Source of the DNA: Granulicella paludicola
GTDB lineage: Bacteria > Acidobacteriota > Terriglobia > Terriglobales > Acidobacteriaceae
Direction of reading: 5' to 3'
DNA length: 64,000 nt
NCBI RefSeq assembly: GCF_025685545.1
Contig: NZ_JAGSYC010000026.1
Location: forward strand, 558,001-622,000
Under the pieces are notes generated by a model. It had not been told where the DNA came from. It did no database searches and worked only from the letters and a program-made list of their open reading frames with translations. Position 1 is the stretch's first letter. Every line of letters starts with the position of its first letter. Shown piece by piece: positions 24,223 to 32,760 of this stretch. The position numbers were made by a program, and so were the translations under genes.

Positions 24223-26799
24223 ATGCGCCTCAACCTTCTCGCCTCCCTGCTGCTCGCCTCCACCGCGACTCTGGCCTCCTGTCCGCTATACGCTCAAGGC
24301 CCAGCAGCCGCCGCTGAAACGCCGACCCTCGCCAAGAAGACCGCCAGCATGAAGAATCTGCCCGGCTTCCTGCCCCTGCACTGGGACGCGAAGTCCGGAC
24401 ACCTCTTTCTCGAGCTGCACCTGAACGCTAACGGCCACTCGCCCGAGCTGCTTTATACCAACACCCTCGTTTACGGCACCGGCTCCAACGACCTCGGCCT
24501 GGATCGCGGCAAGACCGGCCGTGGCAGCGTCATTCACTTCGAGCGCATCGGCCCCAAGGTGCTCATGGTAGAGCAGAACGAAGCGTTTCGCTCCGGCTCC
24601 AAAGATCCACACGAAACCCTCGCCGTCACGCAGTCCTTTCCCAGCTCCATCCTGCAGGGCTTTACCGTCGCCGCTGAAGAGGGCAACGACGTGCTCATCG
24701 ACGCCACCGACCTCGTGCTGCGTGACACCTACGGCATCTCCGAGCTGCTCACGCGCTTGAAGCAAGGCAGCTACAAGGTCGACGCCGCTCGCTCCGCCAT
24801 CGACCTCGCCGATACCAAGGCCTTCCCTGAGAACACCGAAATTGAAGCCGTCCTCACCTACGGCACCGATGCCTCTCCTATGGGTCACTGGGTTCGCGAT
24901 ACCACACCCGACCCGCACTCCGTCACCGTCCACGTCCGCACCAGCTTCGTGCAGCTGCCGCCGCTCGCAGGCACACCGGAGACTGGCACCTTCGTCCCGC
25001 GCCGCTATAACCCGCGTGCTGGCTACTTCGATTTCTCCTATCGCGATTACCTCGTCCCTCTCGGCGACGACATGACGCAGCGCTTCATCGAGCGCCATCG
25101 CCTCATCAAGAAAGACCCCACCTGTACGAAGTCTTGTGTGCCGCTCAAGCCCATTCAGTACTACGTCGATAACTCCGCCGCCGAGCCCATGCGGTCAGCG
25201 CTGCTCGAAGGCGCGCGCTGGTGGGACCAGGCCTTCCAAGCTGCTGGCTGGGCCCCCGGCAGCTTCAAGGTCGACATCCTGCCTGCCGACGCCGACCCCA
25301 TGGACGTCCGCTACAACATCATCCAGTGGGTTCACCGCTACACCCGCGGCTGGAGCTACGGCGCCACCATCTCCGACCCACGCACCGGCGAGATCCTCAA
25401 AGGCAACGTCACCCTTGGAAGCCTGCGCGGTCGCCAGGACTACCTGATTGCCGAGGCCCTTACCGCACCGTACGCCAGCGGCAAGACGCCTTCACCCGAC
25501 CCGATGCTCGAGCTCGTGTTGCAGCGCATCCGCCAGCTCTCCGCGCATGAGACCGGCCACACCCTCGGCCTCGCCCACAACTTCGCCGCTAGCACCTACG
25601 CGCAGAACGACCATGAACACACTCTCAGCGTGATGGAGTACCCGCATCCGTGGATCACCCTCGACAAGTCCGGCAAGGTGGACATCGCCCACGCCTACCC
25701 CGCAGGCATCGGCATCTGGGACAAGACCTCCATCAACTACGGCTACCGCGAGTTCGATAGCAATAAGCATCCCGTAGAAGACGCAGCGGCTTTGAATAAG
25801 ATCCTCCTCGACTCCGACAAGACCGGCATGGTCTTCCTCACCGACCAGGATGCTCGCCCCTTCAGCTCAGCTTCCCCCATCGACCATCTCTGGGACAACG
25901 GCTCCGATCTCCCCGCCGAGCTCGACCGCATCCTCGCCGTCCGCGCGGCCGCCCTCAAGCAGTTCGGTGAGAACAACCTCAAGCCCGGCGTCCCCATGGC
26001 ACAGCTCGCCGACACCCTCGTCCCGCTCTACCTCTTCCATCGCTACGAGACCGAAGCCGTCACCAAGATGATTGGCGGCCTCGACTACCGCTATAACCTG
26101 CGCGGCGACGGGCAGCCTGGCCCCGAGATCGTTGACCCCGCCAAGCAGCAGGCCGCGCTCACCGCCGTCCTCAAGACGCTCTCGCCCGAAACCCTCACCC
26201 TGCCCGAGTCCATCCTGAAGCTCATCCCGCCTATGCCTCCAGGCTACGAGAAAACGCAGGAGAGCTTCCCCTCGCACACCGCGATGACCTTCGACCCCAT
26301 CGCCACAGCCGAGGCCGCCTCCGACCTCACCCTGCAGGTGCTGCTCGATCCGGCACGCGCCTCCCGACTGATCGAATACCACATGCGCGTACCCGCCAGT
26401 CCCTCGCTGCGCTCCGTCCTTGAGGCCCTCTCAAAAACCACTGCCGAACGCCCCGAAGGCGGCCACTCGCTCTCCTCCGAGGTCGAACGCGCCGTCGAGT
26501 TCCGCGGCCTTGAGTGGATGCTCTCCCTCAGCGTGAATCAGGAGGCCAGCAGCCAGGCCCGCGCTATCGCGCTGTCCCACCTCCAGGATCTGCTGAGCCA
26601 ATGGAAGTCTGACGGCTCCGTGACCGATACCGCCGAAGTCATCCATCGCAAAGCCATGATCGCCCGCCTTGAGGAGTACAACCGCGATCCGGCGAGGTTC
26701 ACCCAATCCAAGGTCATCGAAGCGCCGCCGGGTATGCCCATCGGCGATGACGGAGACGACTTCGAACTTCCTCACGTGCCCGCAGCACCCCCACTCTAA
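24223..26799 (+). CDS. Secreted zinc metalloprotease, DUF5117/DUF4953 type
   Basis: An 858-residue protein with a signal peptide (MRLNLLASLLLASTATLASCPLYA region). The N-terminal part matches the DUF5117 pattern of a mixed beta domain (LPGFLPLHWDAKSGHLFLEL ... GSNDLGLDRG). The catalytic part contains SAHETGHTLGLAHNFAAS near residue 441, an HExxHxxGxxH zinc site of the metzincin kind, followed by SVMEYPHPW as a Met-turn-like segment. This architecture is widespread in Acidobacteria and Bacteroidetes and acts outside the cytoplasm. The Cys in TLASCPL could be a lipobox, giving a lipoprotein, but that is uncertain. The substrate is unknown. Confidence 0.88.
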   Translation: MRLNLLASLLLASTATLASCPLYAQGPAAAAETPTLAKKTASMKNLPGFLPLHWDAKSGHLFLELHLNANGHSPELLYTNTLVYGTGSNDLGLDRGKTGRGSVIHFERIGPKVLMVEQNEAFRSGSKDPHETLAVTQSFPSSILQGFTVAAEEGNDVLIDATDLVLRDTYGISELLTRLKQGSYKVDAARSAIDLADTKAFPENTEIEAVLTYGTDASPMGHWVRDTTPDPHSVTVHVRTSFVQLPPLAGTPETGTFVPRRYNPRAGYFDFSYRDYLVPLGDDMTQRFIERHRLIKKDPTCTKSCVPLKPIQYYVDNSAAEPMRSALLEGARWWDQAFQAAGWAPGSFKVDILPADADPMDVRYNIIQWVHRYTRGWSYGATISDPRTGEILKGNVTLGSLRGRQDYLIAEALTAPYASGKTPSPDPMLELVLQRIRQLSAHETGHTLGLAHNFAASTYAQNDHEHTLSVMEYPHPWITLDKSGKVDIAHAYPAGIGIWDKTSINYGYREFDSNKHPVEDAAALNKILLDSDKTGMVFLTDQDARPFSSASPIDHLWDNGSDLPAELDRILAVRAAALKQFGENNLKPGVPMAQLADTLVPLYLFHRYETEAVTKMIGGLDYRYNLRGDGQPGPEIVDPAKQQAALTAVLKTLSPETLTLPESILKLIPPMPPGYEKTQESFPSHTAMTFDPIATAEAASDLTLQVLLDPARASRLIEYHMRVPASPSLRSVLEALSKTTAERPEGGHSLSSEVERAVEFRGLEWMLSLSVNQEASSQARAIALSHLQDLLSQWKSDGSVTDTAEVIHRKAMIARLEEYNRDPARFTQSKVIEAPPGMPIGDDGDDFELPHVPAAPPL

Positions 26800-26802
26800 C
26801 CC

Positions 26803-26830
26803 TCGTCATCCTGAGGCGTAGCAGAAATGA
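26803..26830 (-). repeat. Dispersed intergenic repeat A, copy 1 (inverted)
   Basis: GTCATCCTGAGGCGTAGCAG is the reverse complement of the repeat end found seven more times in the window (core CTCAGGATGAC). It lies just after the metalloprotease stop. Confidence 0.55.
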
Positions 26831-26840
26831 CTATTTCCTC

Positions 26841-26885
26841 GCCCCAGTTCACCTTCGGTCCTCTCGACCGAAGGTGGGCTGGGGC
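26841..26885. terminator. Long 20-bp inverted repeat after the metalloprotease gene
   Basis: Arms 26841-26860 and 26866-26885 pair over 20 positions, with two adjacent G.U pairs, around a five-base loop. There is no T-run. It probably acts as a transcription or processing barrier for the metalloprotease mRNA. Confidence 0.5.
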
Positions 26886-27249
26886 GATGTCGTGAAGAGA
26901 ACTTTTGATCCGGCCTTTCAGCCTTGGTAACCAAGTTTCCTTTACGCAGCCAGGGGATGACTTATCGACCTTTTACTCCGTAAAAGGATTACTTTTGTAC
27001 CGTCTAATTTTTACGATTCGCCCGGAATCTTTCACCTGATCGAATCCTTGCAAATCAGTTCGCAAATCCTCCAGAAAACCTCCAATTTCGGCCATCTTTT
27101 CCCGAAAACGCGCGTCATAGATACAGAGCAAGTACGAAAGGCGTAGACAGAGCAGCTACCTTTGCGGGGCTTTTTGAGCCTTTGCCGACCAAAGCTGCCA
27201 ATCCTTTCGCATGTCATGTTCCGATTTAAAGACCCCAGGAGTCCCACTC
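26886..27249. other. Non-coding gap upstream of the XRE regulator
   Basis: No gene is seen. It holds an 8-bp hairpin (26969-26976 with 26980-26987) and a direct repeat of GCAAATC near 27050-27070 that could be an operator for the following regulator. This stretch is less GC-rich than its surroundings. Confidence 0.4.
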
Positions 27250-27591
27250 ATGCACACCTATGCCTTCTCTCCGGCACGCCTCTCTTCTTTCCACTCGTCT
27301 CTCAGCAACAAGTTCAATAGCTCTGCCCTCAACACTCCCGCGCCCGCAGTTCAGCCCGAAGACACCTCCGATCTTCTCCCTCGCGATATCAGCTCCCGCT
27401 TCGGTCTGCGTCTGCGCGAGATGCGCCGCGCGCAGAATATGACACAGTTGCGCATGGCCATCGACTTTGGCATTGACCGCAGCTTTATCTCCGACGTAGA
27501 GCGCGGCCGCAAATCCATCTCCCTGCACATGCTGGAAGTGATCGCCCTGGGCATGAAGGTCAGTCTCTCCGACCTCTTCCGGGGACTTTAG
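27250..27591 (+). CDS. XRE-family helix-turn-helix transcriptional regulator
   Basis: A 113-residue protein. ATG 27250 has CAGGAG eight bases upstream and is preferred over ATG 27211. The first 50 residues are a Ser/Pro-rich, probably disordered tail. Residues about 50-112 are a complete Cro/CI-type HTH domain: FGLRLREMRRAQNMTQLRMAIDFGIDRSFISDVERGRKSISLHMLEVIALGMKVSLSDLF split over the five helices, with the recognition helix near RSFISDVERG. It would be a dimeric DNA-binding regulator. No obvious partner gene adjoins it; the next gene is a Gly/His-rich secreted protein 335 bp away. Confidence 0.85.
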   Translation: MHTYAFSPARLSSFHSSLSNKFNSSALNTPAPAVQPEDTSDLLPRDISSRFGLRLREMRRAQNMTQLRMAIDFGIDRSFISDVERGRKSISLHMLEVIALGMKVSLSDLFRGL

Positions 27592-27926
27592 CTCCTACGG
27601 CGGGGGGTACGCAGACCACCTGTACCTCCCTTACGACCGCTCCAATTCCATAGCCACGGCACCTTGAACGAGGTGGCGCGGCTTCGTTGCGAGATCGCGA
27701 TGGAGCGGTTTGCCTGAGCTAAATTGAACGGAACTACAGGATTTGTTGGACGACGAGCGAAGCACAATCGTACCGCTCGGCCTTTCGCAGACAAACAATT
27801 GCCTCCAAACGTCATCGAACTTGTTAGCCGTTCAGTGAAGTCTGCTGGCGCGGATACTTGCGGCGGACTTACGGCGATCATGCCATCTGTCCGTAAAGAG
27901 CAACGCTACGCAAGGAAAGGTACGCC
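27592..27926. other. Intergenic region with no convincing gene
   Basis: Short frames on both strands lack ribosome-binding sites or recognisable domains. An imperfect hairpin (GGGGGTAC / GTACCTCCC) just after the XRE stop may end that transcript. AAGGAAAG before 27927 is the ribosome-binding site of the next gene. Confidence 0.4.
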
Positions 27927-28430
27927 ATGAAACTCAGACATCTCCTCGGCTACACGGTCGCGGCTCTAGGTCTTCTCTTCGTTAGCGCCACACCCCGGCA
28001 GGCAGAGGCACAGTTCGCCGTCGGCATTGGCGTCCCCCCAAGTTGCCCTTATGGGTACTATGATTACGCTCCATACTCTTGCGCTCCTGCAGGTTTCTAT
28101 GGACCTGGCTACTTTTATAACGGCATCTTTCTCGGAGTAGGCCCCTGGTATCGCTGGGGCTACTACCACGGCTGGGGCGGCCATCGCTTCGGTGGCCCCG
28201 GTGGCGGACGCTACTTTGGCCGCTACGGCGGCGGATACCGCGGCGGTGGTGGTTATCGCGGTGGCGGCGGATACCATGGCGGAGGTGGCTACCACGGCGG
28301 AGGCGGTGGATTCCACGGCGGCGGTGGCGGCTTTCACGGCGGCGGAGGCCACGGTGGTGGCGGAGGCGGGTTCCACGGAGGCGGTGGTGGTCATGGCGGC
28401 GGCCATGGCGGTGGCGGAGGCCATCACTAA
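27927..28430 (+). CDS. Secreted Gly/His/Tyr-rich low-complexity protein
   Basis: A 167-residue protein with a signal peptide (MKLRHLLGYTVAALGLLFVS ... AEA), a Tyr/Pro/Cys-containing middle (PPSCPYGYYDYAPYSCAPAG), and a tail of about 80 residues built of GGGGYHGG / GGGGFHGG repeats ending GGGHH. YXQ-like Tyr/Gly-rich exported proteins of this kind are frequent in Acidobacteria. The histidines could bind metals and the glycine loops could make the protein adhesive. Both ideas are inference. A strong terminator follows. Confidence 0.75.
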   Translation: MKLRHLLGYTVAALGLLFVSATPRQAEAQFAVGIGVPPSCPYGYYDYAPYSCAPAGFYGPGYFYNGIFLGVGPWYRWGYYHGWGGHRFGGPGGGRYFGRYGGGYRGGGGYRGGGGYHGGGGYHGGGGGFHGGGGGFHGGGGHGGGGGGFHGGGGGHGGGHGGGGGHH

Positions 28431-28448
28431 AGCTCCGATCAACTCTTC

Positions 28449-28490
28449 AAACGGCGAAGACAGATTTTCTGTCTTCGCCGTTTATCTTTT
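28449..28490 (+). terminator. Rho-independent terminator after the Gly/His-rich gene
   Basis: A perfect 15-bp stem (28449-28463 with 28469-28483) with loop ATTTT is followed by ATCTTTTCT. Confidence 0.85.
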
Positions 28491-28719
28491 CTCACGCTAA
28501 CTTTGCACCGTATTTGCGTCACTGGACAGCGATCTCCTGGACGAACGCCTCACAGGAAGCGAAGCAGACAAGTGCCCGCGTAGGTCAGAATCACAGGCGA
28601 TGAGGCGGAGAAGAGCTCAACTGCGCCTCCAACCATCACATTACAAACACCTTGCATCGAAGCAGGGCCAGTGGCATCTACAATAACCACGGGTAGTTCA
28701 CCCTTTTGAAGGAAGTCGC

Positions 28720-29505
28720 ATGAAGCCGCGCATCGGTATTCCAGTACCCACCAGTCTCGACCTCACCTATAACCAGCGCTCATGGCCACTGTATGAGAGC
28801 GCAGTCCGCCATGCCGGCGGCGATCCGGTGGTGATACCACTGACGCTGACAGCAGCCGAGCGCCGCGAACTGATGGTGACCCTCGACGGCGTCGTTCTGC
28901 CTGGCTCTCCTGCGGACATCAACCCTACCCGGTACACACCGCAGGTCGATCCCGCCACAAGCCCGGCAGATCCGGCCCGGGAGCTAACCGACTTCGACTT
29001 GCTCGACGACGCCCTCCGCCATGGCAAGCCGGTGCTCGGGATTTGTTTTGGGGTGCAGTCGATGAACACCTGGCGCGGTGGCTCGCTGGTGCAGGACCTG
29101 ATGCCGCTGCCAGTAAACCATTCGGCGGGAGCCAGCGTCGCTGTAGCGCACACGGCCCTCATTGCGAAGGAGTCTCTGCTTGGCAGTCTGGTCGATCCGG
29201 ATGAAGCAACCGAGGCCGACAACTTTCTGCGCCTGCCCATCAATACCAGTCACCATCAGGCCGTCTCTGCCCCTGGAGATGGCTTACGGATTGTGGCGCG
29301 GTGTCCAGACGATGGTGTAATCGAAGCCGTGGAACTCGACCCCACAATGTTCCACGTGGAACATTCGGTGGAATCTGCAACAGGACACGCTCCGTCGCAA
29401 TTCCTGCTCGGCGTGCAGTGGCACCCCGAACGCAGCTATGACATCAGCGCTACCAGCCGCAATCTCTTTGCGAAGCTTGTAACTGAGGCAGCCGACCGGC
29501 AATAG
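28720..29505 (+). CDS. Class I glutamine amidotransferase-like gamma-glutamyl hydrolase (peptidase C26)
   Basis: A 261-residue protein with the C26 layout. VVLPGSPADINPTRY (about residue 65) is the substrate loop. The nucleophile is in KPVLGICFGVQSMN (Cys at about 111), and the catalytic His/Glu is in GVQWHPERS near the C-terminus. Relatives such as PuuD hydrolyse gamma-glutamyl-GABA in putrescine breakdown, but no other puu genes are nearby, so the natural substrate is open. GAAGGAA precedes the ATG. A perfect parS site lies inside the coding sequence at 29348-29363, encoding FHVEH. Confidence 0.88.
   Translation: MKPRIGIPVPTSLDLTYNQRSWPLYESAVRHAGGDPVVIPLTLTAAERRELMVTLDGVVLPGSPADINPTRYTPQVDPATSPADPARELTDFDLLDDALRHGKPVLGICFGVQSMNTWRGGSLVQDLMPLPVNHSAGASVAVAHTALIAKESLLGSLVDPDEATEADNFLRLPINTSHHQAVSAPGDGLRIVARCPDDGVIEAVELDPTMFHVEHSVESATGHAPSQFLLGVQWHPERSYDISATSRNLFAKLVTEAADRQ
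29348..29363. promoter_or_regulatory. parS: parS centromere site 1
   Basis: TGTTCCACGTGGAACA, a perfect 16-bp palindrome matching the conserved bacterial parS sequence (Bacillus subtilis TGTTCCACGTGAAACA type). It lies inside the amidotransferase gene, about 1.1 kb upstream of parA. ParB would bind and spread from here. Confidence 0.92.
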
Positions 29506-29555
29506 CCACGAACGAAGGCAGAGTACGTGTCCTTTGCGATCTGCAGGGACCTACA

Positions 29556-30176
29556 ATGAGGGAACGCATGTCGACTCTCTTAGAACCCCGCCTTAAGTCC
29601 TTGCTTTCTCCCTACCTCGGCGACGCCGCTATTCCGGCGAACCTCTACATACAGCTGTCGAGCTATCTGGATCTGCTCGTGAAGTGGAACGCCCGGACAA
29701 ATCTCACTGCAATCCGTGACCCCGAGCAGATGGTCGTTCGCCATTTTGGCGAGAGTTTGTTCTGCGGCCTCCAGCTCGCCAGGCGTGTAGCTTCCGACGC
29801 GACTGTGTTGGACTTTGGGTCGGGTGCTGGGTTTCCGGGTATTCCCATCCAGCTGCTGCTGCCGGAGTTAAAGGTGACTTTGGGCGAGTCACAGAACAAG
29901 AAAGCAACTTTTCTTCGCGAGGCTACCCGCAGCCTTGTGCTGCCGCACACCGAGATATGGGCGAAACGCGTCGAAGACCTTCCGGCCAGCACTACGTTTC
30001 AGGCAGTGACGCTGCGCGCCGTGGACAATATGCAGGCCGCTCTGGCGGCTGCCCGCCCGCGTGTTGCTTCCGGTGGCTACCTGATAACGCTGTCAGACGC
30101 GACCTTTACTGGAGAGTCGACGCAGGAACAGGTAAAGGGTCCCGGGAGCCTGAGCGTGACCTTCGAGCAGCTTTAG
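29556..30176 (+). CDS. rsmG: 16S rRNA (guanine-527 N7) methyltransferase RsmG
   Basis: A 206-residue protein with the RsmG/GidB signature VLDFGSGAGFPGIP (residues 84-97), the SAM-binding loop, and the conserved lead-in LVKWNARTNLTAIRD (42-56) and EATRSLVL helix. It methylates G527 of 16S rRNA; loss gives low-level streptomycin resistance in other bacteria. A second in-frame ATG at 29568 is an equally possible start. The order rsmG-parA-parB is the conserved near-origin arrangement of many bacteria. Confidence 0.93.
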   Translation: MRERMSTLLEPRLKSLLSPYLGDAAIPANLYIQLSSYLDLLVKWNARTNLTAIRDPEQMVVRHFGESLFCGLQLARRVASDATVLDFGSGAGFPGIPIQLLLPELKVTLGESQNKKATFLREATRSLVLPHTEIWAKRVEDLPASTTFQAVTLRAVDNMQAALAAARPRVASGGYLITLSDATFTGESTQEQVKGPGSLSVTFEQL

Positions 30177-30191
30177 CTCGTGGACTGGGAA

Positions 30192-30207
30192 TGTTCCACG
30201 TGGAACA
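30192..30207. promoter_or_regulatory. parS: parS centromere site 2
   Basis: TGTTCCACGTGGAACA, perfect palindrome, 15 bases after the rsmG stop. It is the first of three sites in the 298-bp rsmG-parA gap. Confidence 0.93.
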
Positions 30208-30298
30208 TCTGTTTCAGAACAGATATCCCAGGGAAGATGGGGCGCACTTCTCCAAGGAGGCAGTGCGGGAAGGTCAAGCCTAAGCGTCTCGGATGGAG

Positions 30299-30314
30299 TG
30301 TTCCACGTGGAACA
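30299..30314. promoter_or_regulatory. parS: parS centromere site 3
   Basis: TGTTCCACGTGGAACA, perfect palindrome in the rsmG-parA gap, 107 bp from site 2. Confidence 0.93.
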
Positions 30315-30417
30315 CTCCCTTTGTCTACCGGAGTCTCGGCTTCCTGTCCTCGAATCTCTGGCAGCTCTTGGCGCATTCCCGTTCCCCACAGCTGCTCCAC
30401 ACCTTCTCCACCACTAA

Positions 30418-30433
30418 TGTTCCACGTGGAACA
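30418..30433. promoter_or_regulatory. parS: parS centromere site 4
   Basis: TGTTCCACGTGGAACA, perfect palindrome ending 41 bases before the parA start and 119 bp from site 3. At this position ParB binding could also repress the parAB promoter. Confidence 0.93.
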
Positions 30434-30474
30434 CTCTCTCCCTTCCTTACCTGCTACGCTTGGATTCCGTCACC

Positions 30475-31374
30475 ATGTCCGACACCAAAGAAACCACTCC
30501 CGTGCCCAAGTCAAAAGTCATCGCCGTCGTCAACCAGAAGGGTGGCGTTGGGAAGACCACGACGGCCATCAACCTTTCGGCTGCGCTCGCGCTCGAAGGC
30601 ATTCAGACTCTGCTGATCGATATCGACCCCCAGGCGAACTCCACCGGCGGACTTGGTTTTCGCCGCGATCCCGAGCTGGAAGCCTCACGGCCGACGGTGT
30701 ATGACCTGATGCTCGGGGAAAAGTCTGCAGTCGAAGCCATTATCCAGACCGAGGTCGCTTACCTTTCGCTGATTCCGGGTACGCGCAACATGATCGGCGC
30801 TAACATCGAGCTGGTCGGTGTCGAAGGGCGGGAGACCCGCCTGCGCGAAGCTCTCGCACCCATCCGTGCTGACTACCCGTTCATTTTGCTCGACTGCCCG
30901 CCTGCTCTGGATCTGCTGACGCTCAATGCGCTGGTCGCTGCCGATACCCTGCTGGTACCGATGCAGGCGGAGTATTTTGCGCTGGAAGGGATTTCGGAGT
31001 TGATCTCGACGCTGGAGCGCGTCGCAGGCAGCTTCAACCCGGGACTGTCGGTCGAAGGTGTGCTGCTGACTATGTTCGACGACCGCACGAACCTCTCGCA
31101 GGCCGTCCGCGACAACCTGAAGGGGTATTTTGAGGACAAGCTCTTCAAGACGACGATCCCCCGAAACATTCGCCTCGCAGAGGCTCCCAGCCACGGCAAA
31201 CCGGTGCTGCTGTACGATCCGAAGTCGCGCGGCGCTGAGGCCTATCGCGATCTTGCCCTCGAGCTGATGGCGCGAAACGGCTATAAGCCTAAACCAATCA
31301 AGCAAGCGCCTCCTTCCAGCTTTGCCACGCTCGAGGCGGCAGGGCAGAAGAAGCGCTGGTTCGGGAAGAGCTAG
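30475..31374 (+). CDS. parA: Chromosome-partition ATPase ParA (Soj)
   Basis: A 299-residue deviant Walker ATPase: [14 protein letters not shown] (residues 21-34), Walker A' lysine included, [17 protein letters not shown], and [18 protein letters not shown] as Walker B. ParA dimerises on ATP, coats DNA non-specifically and is stimulated by ParB to move origins apart. ATG 30475 is chosen over an in-frame TTG at 30460. The C-terminus is followed by a short Lys/Ser tail ending KKRWFGKS. It is separated from parB by 154 bp that hold two dispersed repeat fragments. Confidence 0.96.
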   Translation: MSDTKETTPVPKSKVIAVVNQKGGVGKTTTAINLSAALALEGIQTLLIDIDPQANSTGGLGFRRDPELEASRPTVYDLMLGEKSAVEAIIQTEVAYLSLIPGTRNMIGANIELVGVEGRETRLREALAPIRADYPFILLDCPPALDLLTLNALVAADTLLVPMQAEYFALEGISELISTLERVAGSFNPGLSVEGVLLTMFDDRTNLSQAVRDNLKGYFEDKLFKTTIPRNIRLAEAPSHGKPVLLYDPKSRGAEAYRDLALELMARNGYKPKPIKQAPPSSFATLEAAGQKKRWFGKS

Positions 31375-31377
31375 AAA

Positions 31378-31426
31378 TACGCTCGTGCTTTGCACGTCGC
31401 TACACAAATACAGGGGTTTCTCCACT
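31378..31426 (+). repeat. Dispersed repeat B, copy 1
   Basis: TACGCTCGTGCTTTGCAC followed by an AAATACAGG segment and CTCCACT. It aligns over about 49 bp with the copy at 38195-38244 with only a few changes. It starts three bases after the parA stop. A degenerate A-type segment follows to about 31470. Confidence 0.65.
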
Positions 31427-31528
31427 TCGCAGGACGATAAGCTGTCCTGCTCCGGTCGCAATGACAGACAGGTGGTGGGGCAGCATTTCGTACTTTCGTA
31501 TCTCGTATCTGTTTAGAAGGAATCAACT

Positions 31529-32461
31529 ATGTCTACATCCGTAAAACGCTCTGCTCTTGGCAAAGGCCTCGAGTCTCTTCTGCCTTCCCGCCCTGCTGTC
31601 GTTCCTACCGTCCAGGCTGTCGCGGTTGAGGTGCCTTCTACCGGCAAGCCACTGGAGATCCCCGTTGAGCTTATCGACCGCAACCCATTCCAGACGCGCA
31701 CCCACTTCGATGAAGTGAAGATAGAAGAGCTGGCAAAGTCCATTGCGGCTTCGGGCGTGGTGCAGCCGATTGTCGTCCGCAAAGGTGGAACGGGTACCAC
31801 ACCAGAGGCGGCGAGCCGTTTTACGCTCATTACCGGCGAGCGTCGCCTGATTGCGAGCAAGAAGGCTGGCAAGACGACGATCCCGTCGATCGTGCGCGAG
31901 GTTTCGAATGTACAGGCGATGGAGATGACCATCGTCGAAAACCTGCAACGCGCCGACCTGAACCCGATCGAGCAAGCTCATGCCTACCATCGGCTCAGCA
32001 AGGACTTCCACATGACGCAGGAGCAGATGGCCGAGCGGACCGGTAAGGACCGCGCATCGGTGGCGAACTTTCTGCGGTTGCTGAAGCTGCCGGAGGCGGT
32101 GCAAAAGATGGTGGAGGTCGGCGACCTGAGCTTTGGGCACGCACGCGCGCTGCTGGCGCTGGATACGCCTGAGTCGATCACGGCAGCGGCGCAGAAGGTG
32201 CTGGCGCTGAACATGTCGGTGCGTGGGACTGAGACCTACATCCAGGGGCTGATCAATCCGGAGTCGAAGCTGAAGCCGGAGGCAAAGCAGGTTCCGGTGA
32301 TGGATGCCAATGTGCGCGAGGCCCAGGACAACCTGCGGCGGTCGCTGGGGCTGAAGGTAACGATCGATGACAAGAACGGCAAAGGAAAGGTCGTCATCGA
32401 GTACAGCGGGATCGAGGACTTCGATGCCATCTTGACGGCGCTTGGACAGTCGGCACACTGA
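31529..32461 (+). CDS. parB: Chromosome-partition protein ParB (Spo0J)
   Basis: A 310-residue protein. The N-terminal KRSALGKGLESLLP is the ParA-activating peptide. The CTP-binding ParB/Srx domain contains NPFQTRTHFDEVKIEELAKSI and the ITGERRLIASKKAG (GERR) motif. The HTH contains MTQEQMAERTGKDRASVANFLRLLKLP, and a C-terminal dimer domain follows. AGAAGGA gives a good start at ATG 31529. ParB loads at the parS sites nearby and slides as a CTP-dependent clamp. Confidence 0.96.
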   Translation: MSTSVKRSALGKGLESLLPSRPAVVPTVQAVAVEVPSTGKPLEIPVELIDRNPFQTRTHFDEVKIEELAKSIAASGVVQPIVVRKGGTGTTPEAASRFTLITGERRLIASKKAGKTTIPSIVREVSNVQAMEMTIVENLQRADLNPIEQAHAYHRLSKDFHMTQEQMAERTGKDRASVANFLRLLKLPEAVQKMVEVGDLSFGHARALLALDTPESITAAAQKVLALNMSVRGTETYIQGLINPESKLKPEAKQVPVMDANVREAQDNLRRSLGLKVTIDDKNGKGKVVIEYSGIEDFDAILTALGQSAH

Positions 32462-32478
32462 TAGCAAAAACTGTTCGC

Positions 32479-32501
32479 TGATATCAGCATAAGTGATATC
32501 A
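32479..32501. promoter_or_regulatory. Double operator upstream of the toxin-antitoxin pair
   Basis: Two copies of the self-complementary octamer TGATATCA (32479-32486 and 32494-32501), 15 bp centre to centre, sit 20 bases before the antitoxin start. Tandem palindromes of this kind are the usual binding site of FitA/VapB ribbon-helix-helix antitoxins, which repress their own operon. Confidence 0.65.
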
Positions 32502-32520
32502 TATGCATCGAGGTGATGTC

Positions 32521-32760
32521 ATGCCAGCAGTGACGGTTCGCAATATTCCTGAAGAGACGCATCGCGCGATCAAGCAGCGGGCGAAGATGCACGGCGTCAG
32601 CGCCGAGGCGGAGATTCGCCAGATTCTGGAAGAGGCTGTAAGGCCTGCGGAGCGCGTGAAGCTGGGGACGTGGCTCTATGAACGCAGCCGTGCCTTCGGC
32701 GGGGTGGAACTAGATATACGGCGTGATCCAACGCCGACGGACGCTCCGGACTTCGAATGA
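32521..32760 (+). CDS. FitA/VapB-type ribbon-helix-helix antitoxin
   Basis: A 79-residue protein from ATG 32521, with a GAGGTG site; an upstream ATG at 32503 is less likely. PAVTVRNIPEETHRAIKQRA, then GVSAEAEIRQILEEAV, is the ribbon and two helices of an Arc/MetJ-type antitoxin of the FitA group. The C-terminal tail (GTWLYERSRAFGGVELD) would wrap the toxin active site. The stop overlaps the toxin start (ATGA), as is standard for these pairs. Confidence 0.88.
   Translation: MPAVTVRNIPEETHRAIKQRAKMHGVSAEAEIRQILEEAVRPAERVKLGTWLYERSRAFGGVELDIRRDPTPTDAPDFE

Noticed and set aside
27724-27930. 68-residue frame between the XRE gene and the Gly/His-rich gene
   Set aside because: No ribosome-binding site, no domain, and it overlaps the start signals of the next gene.
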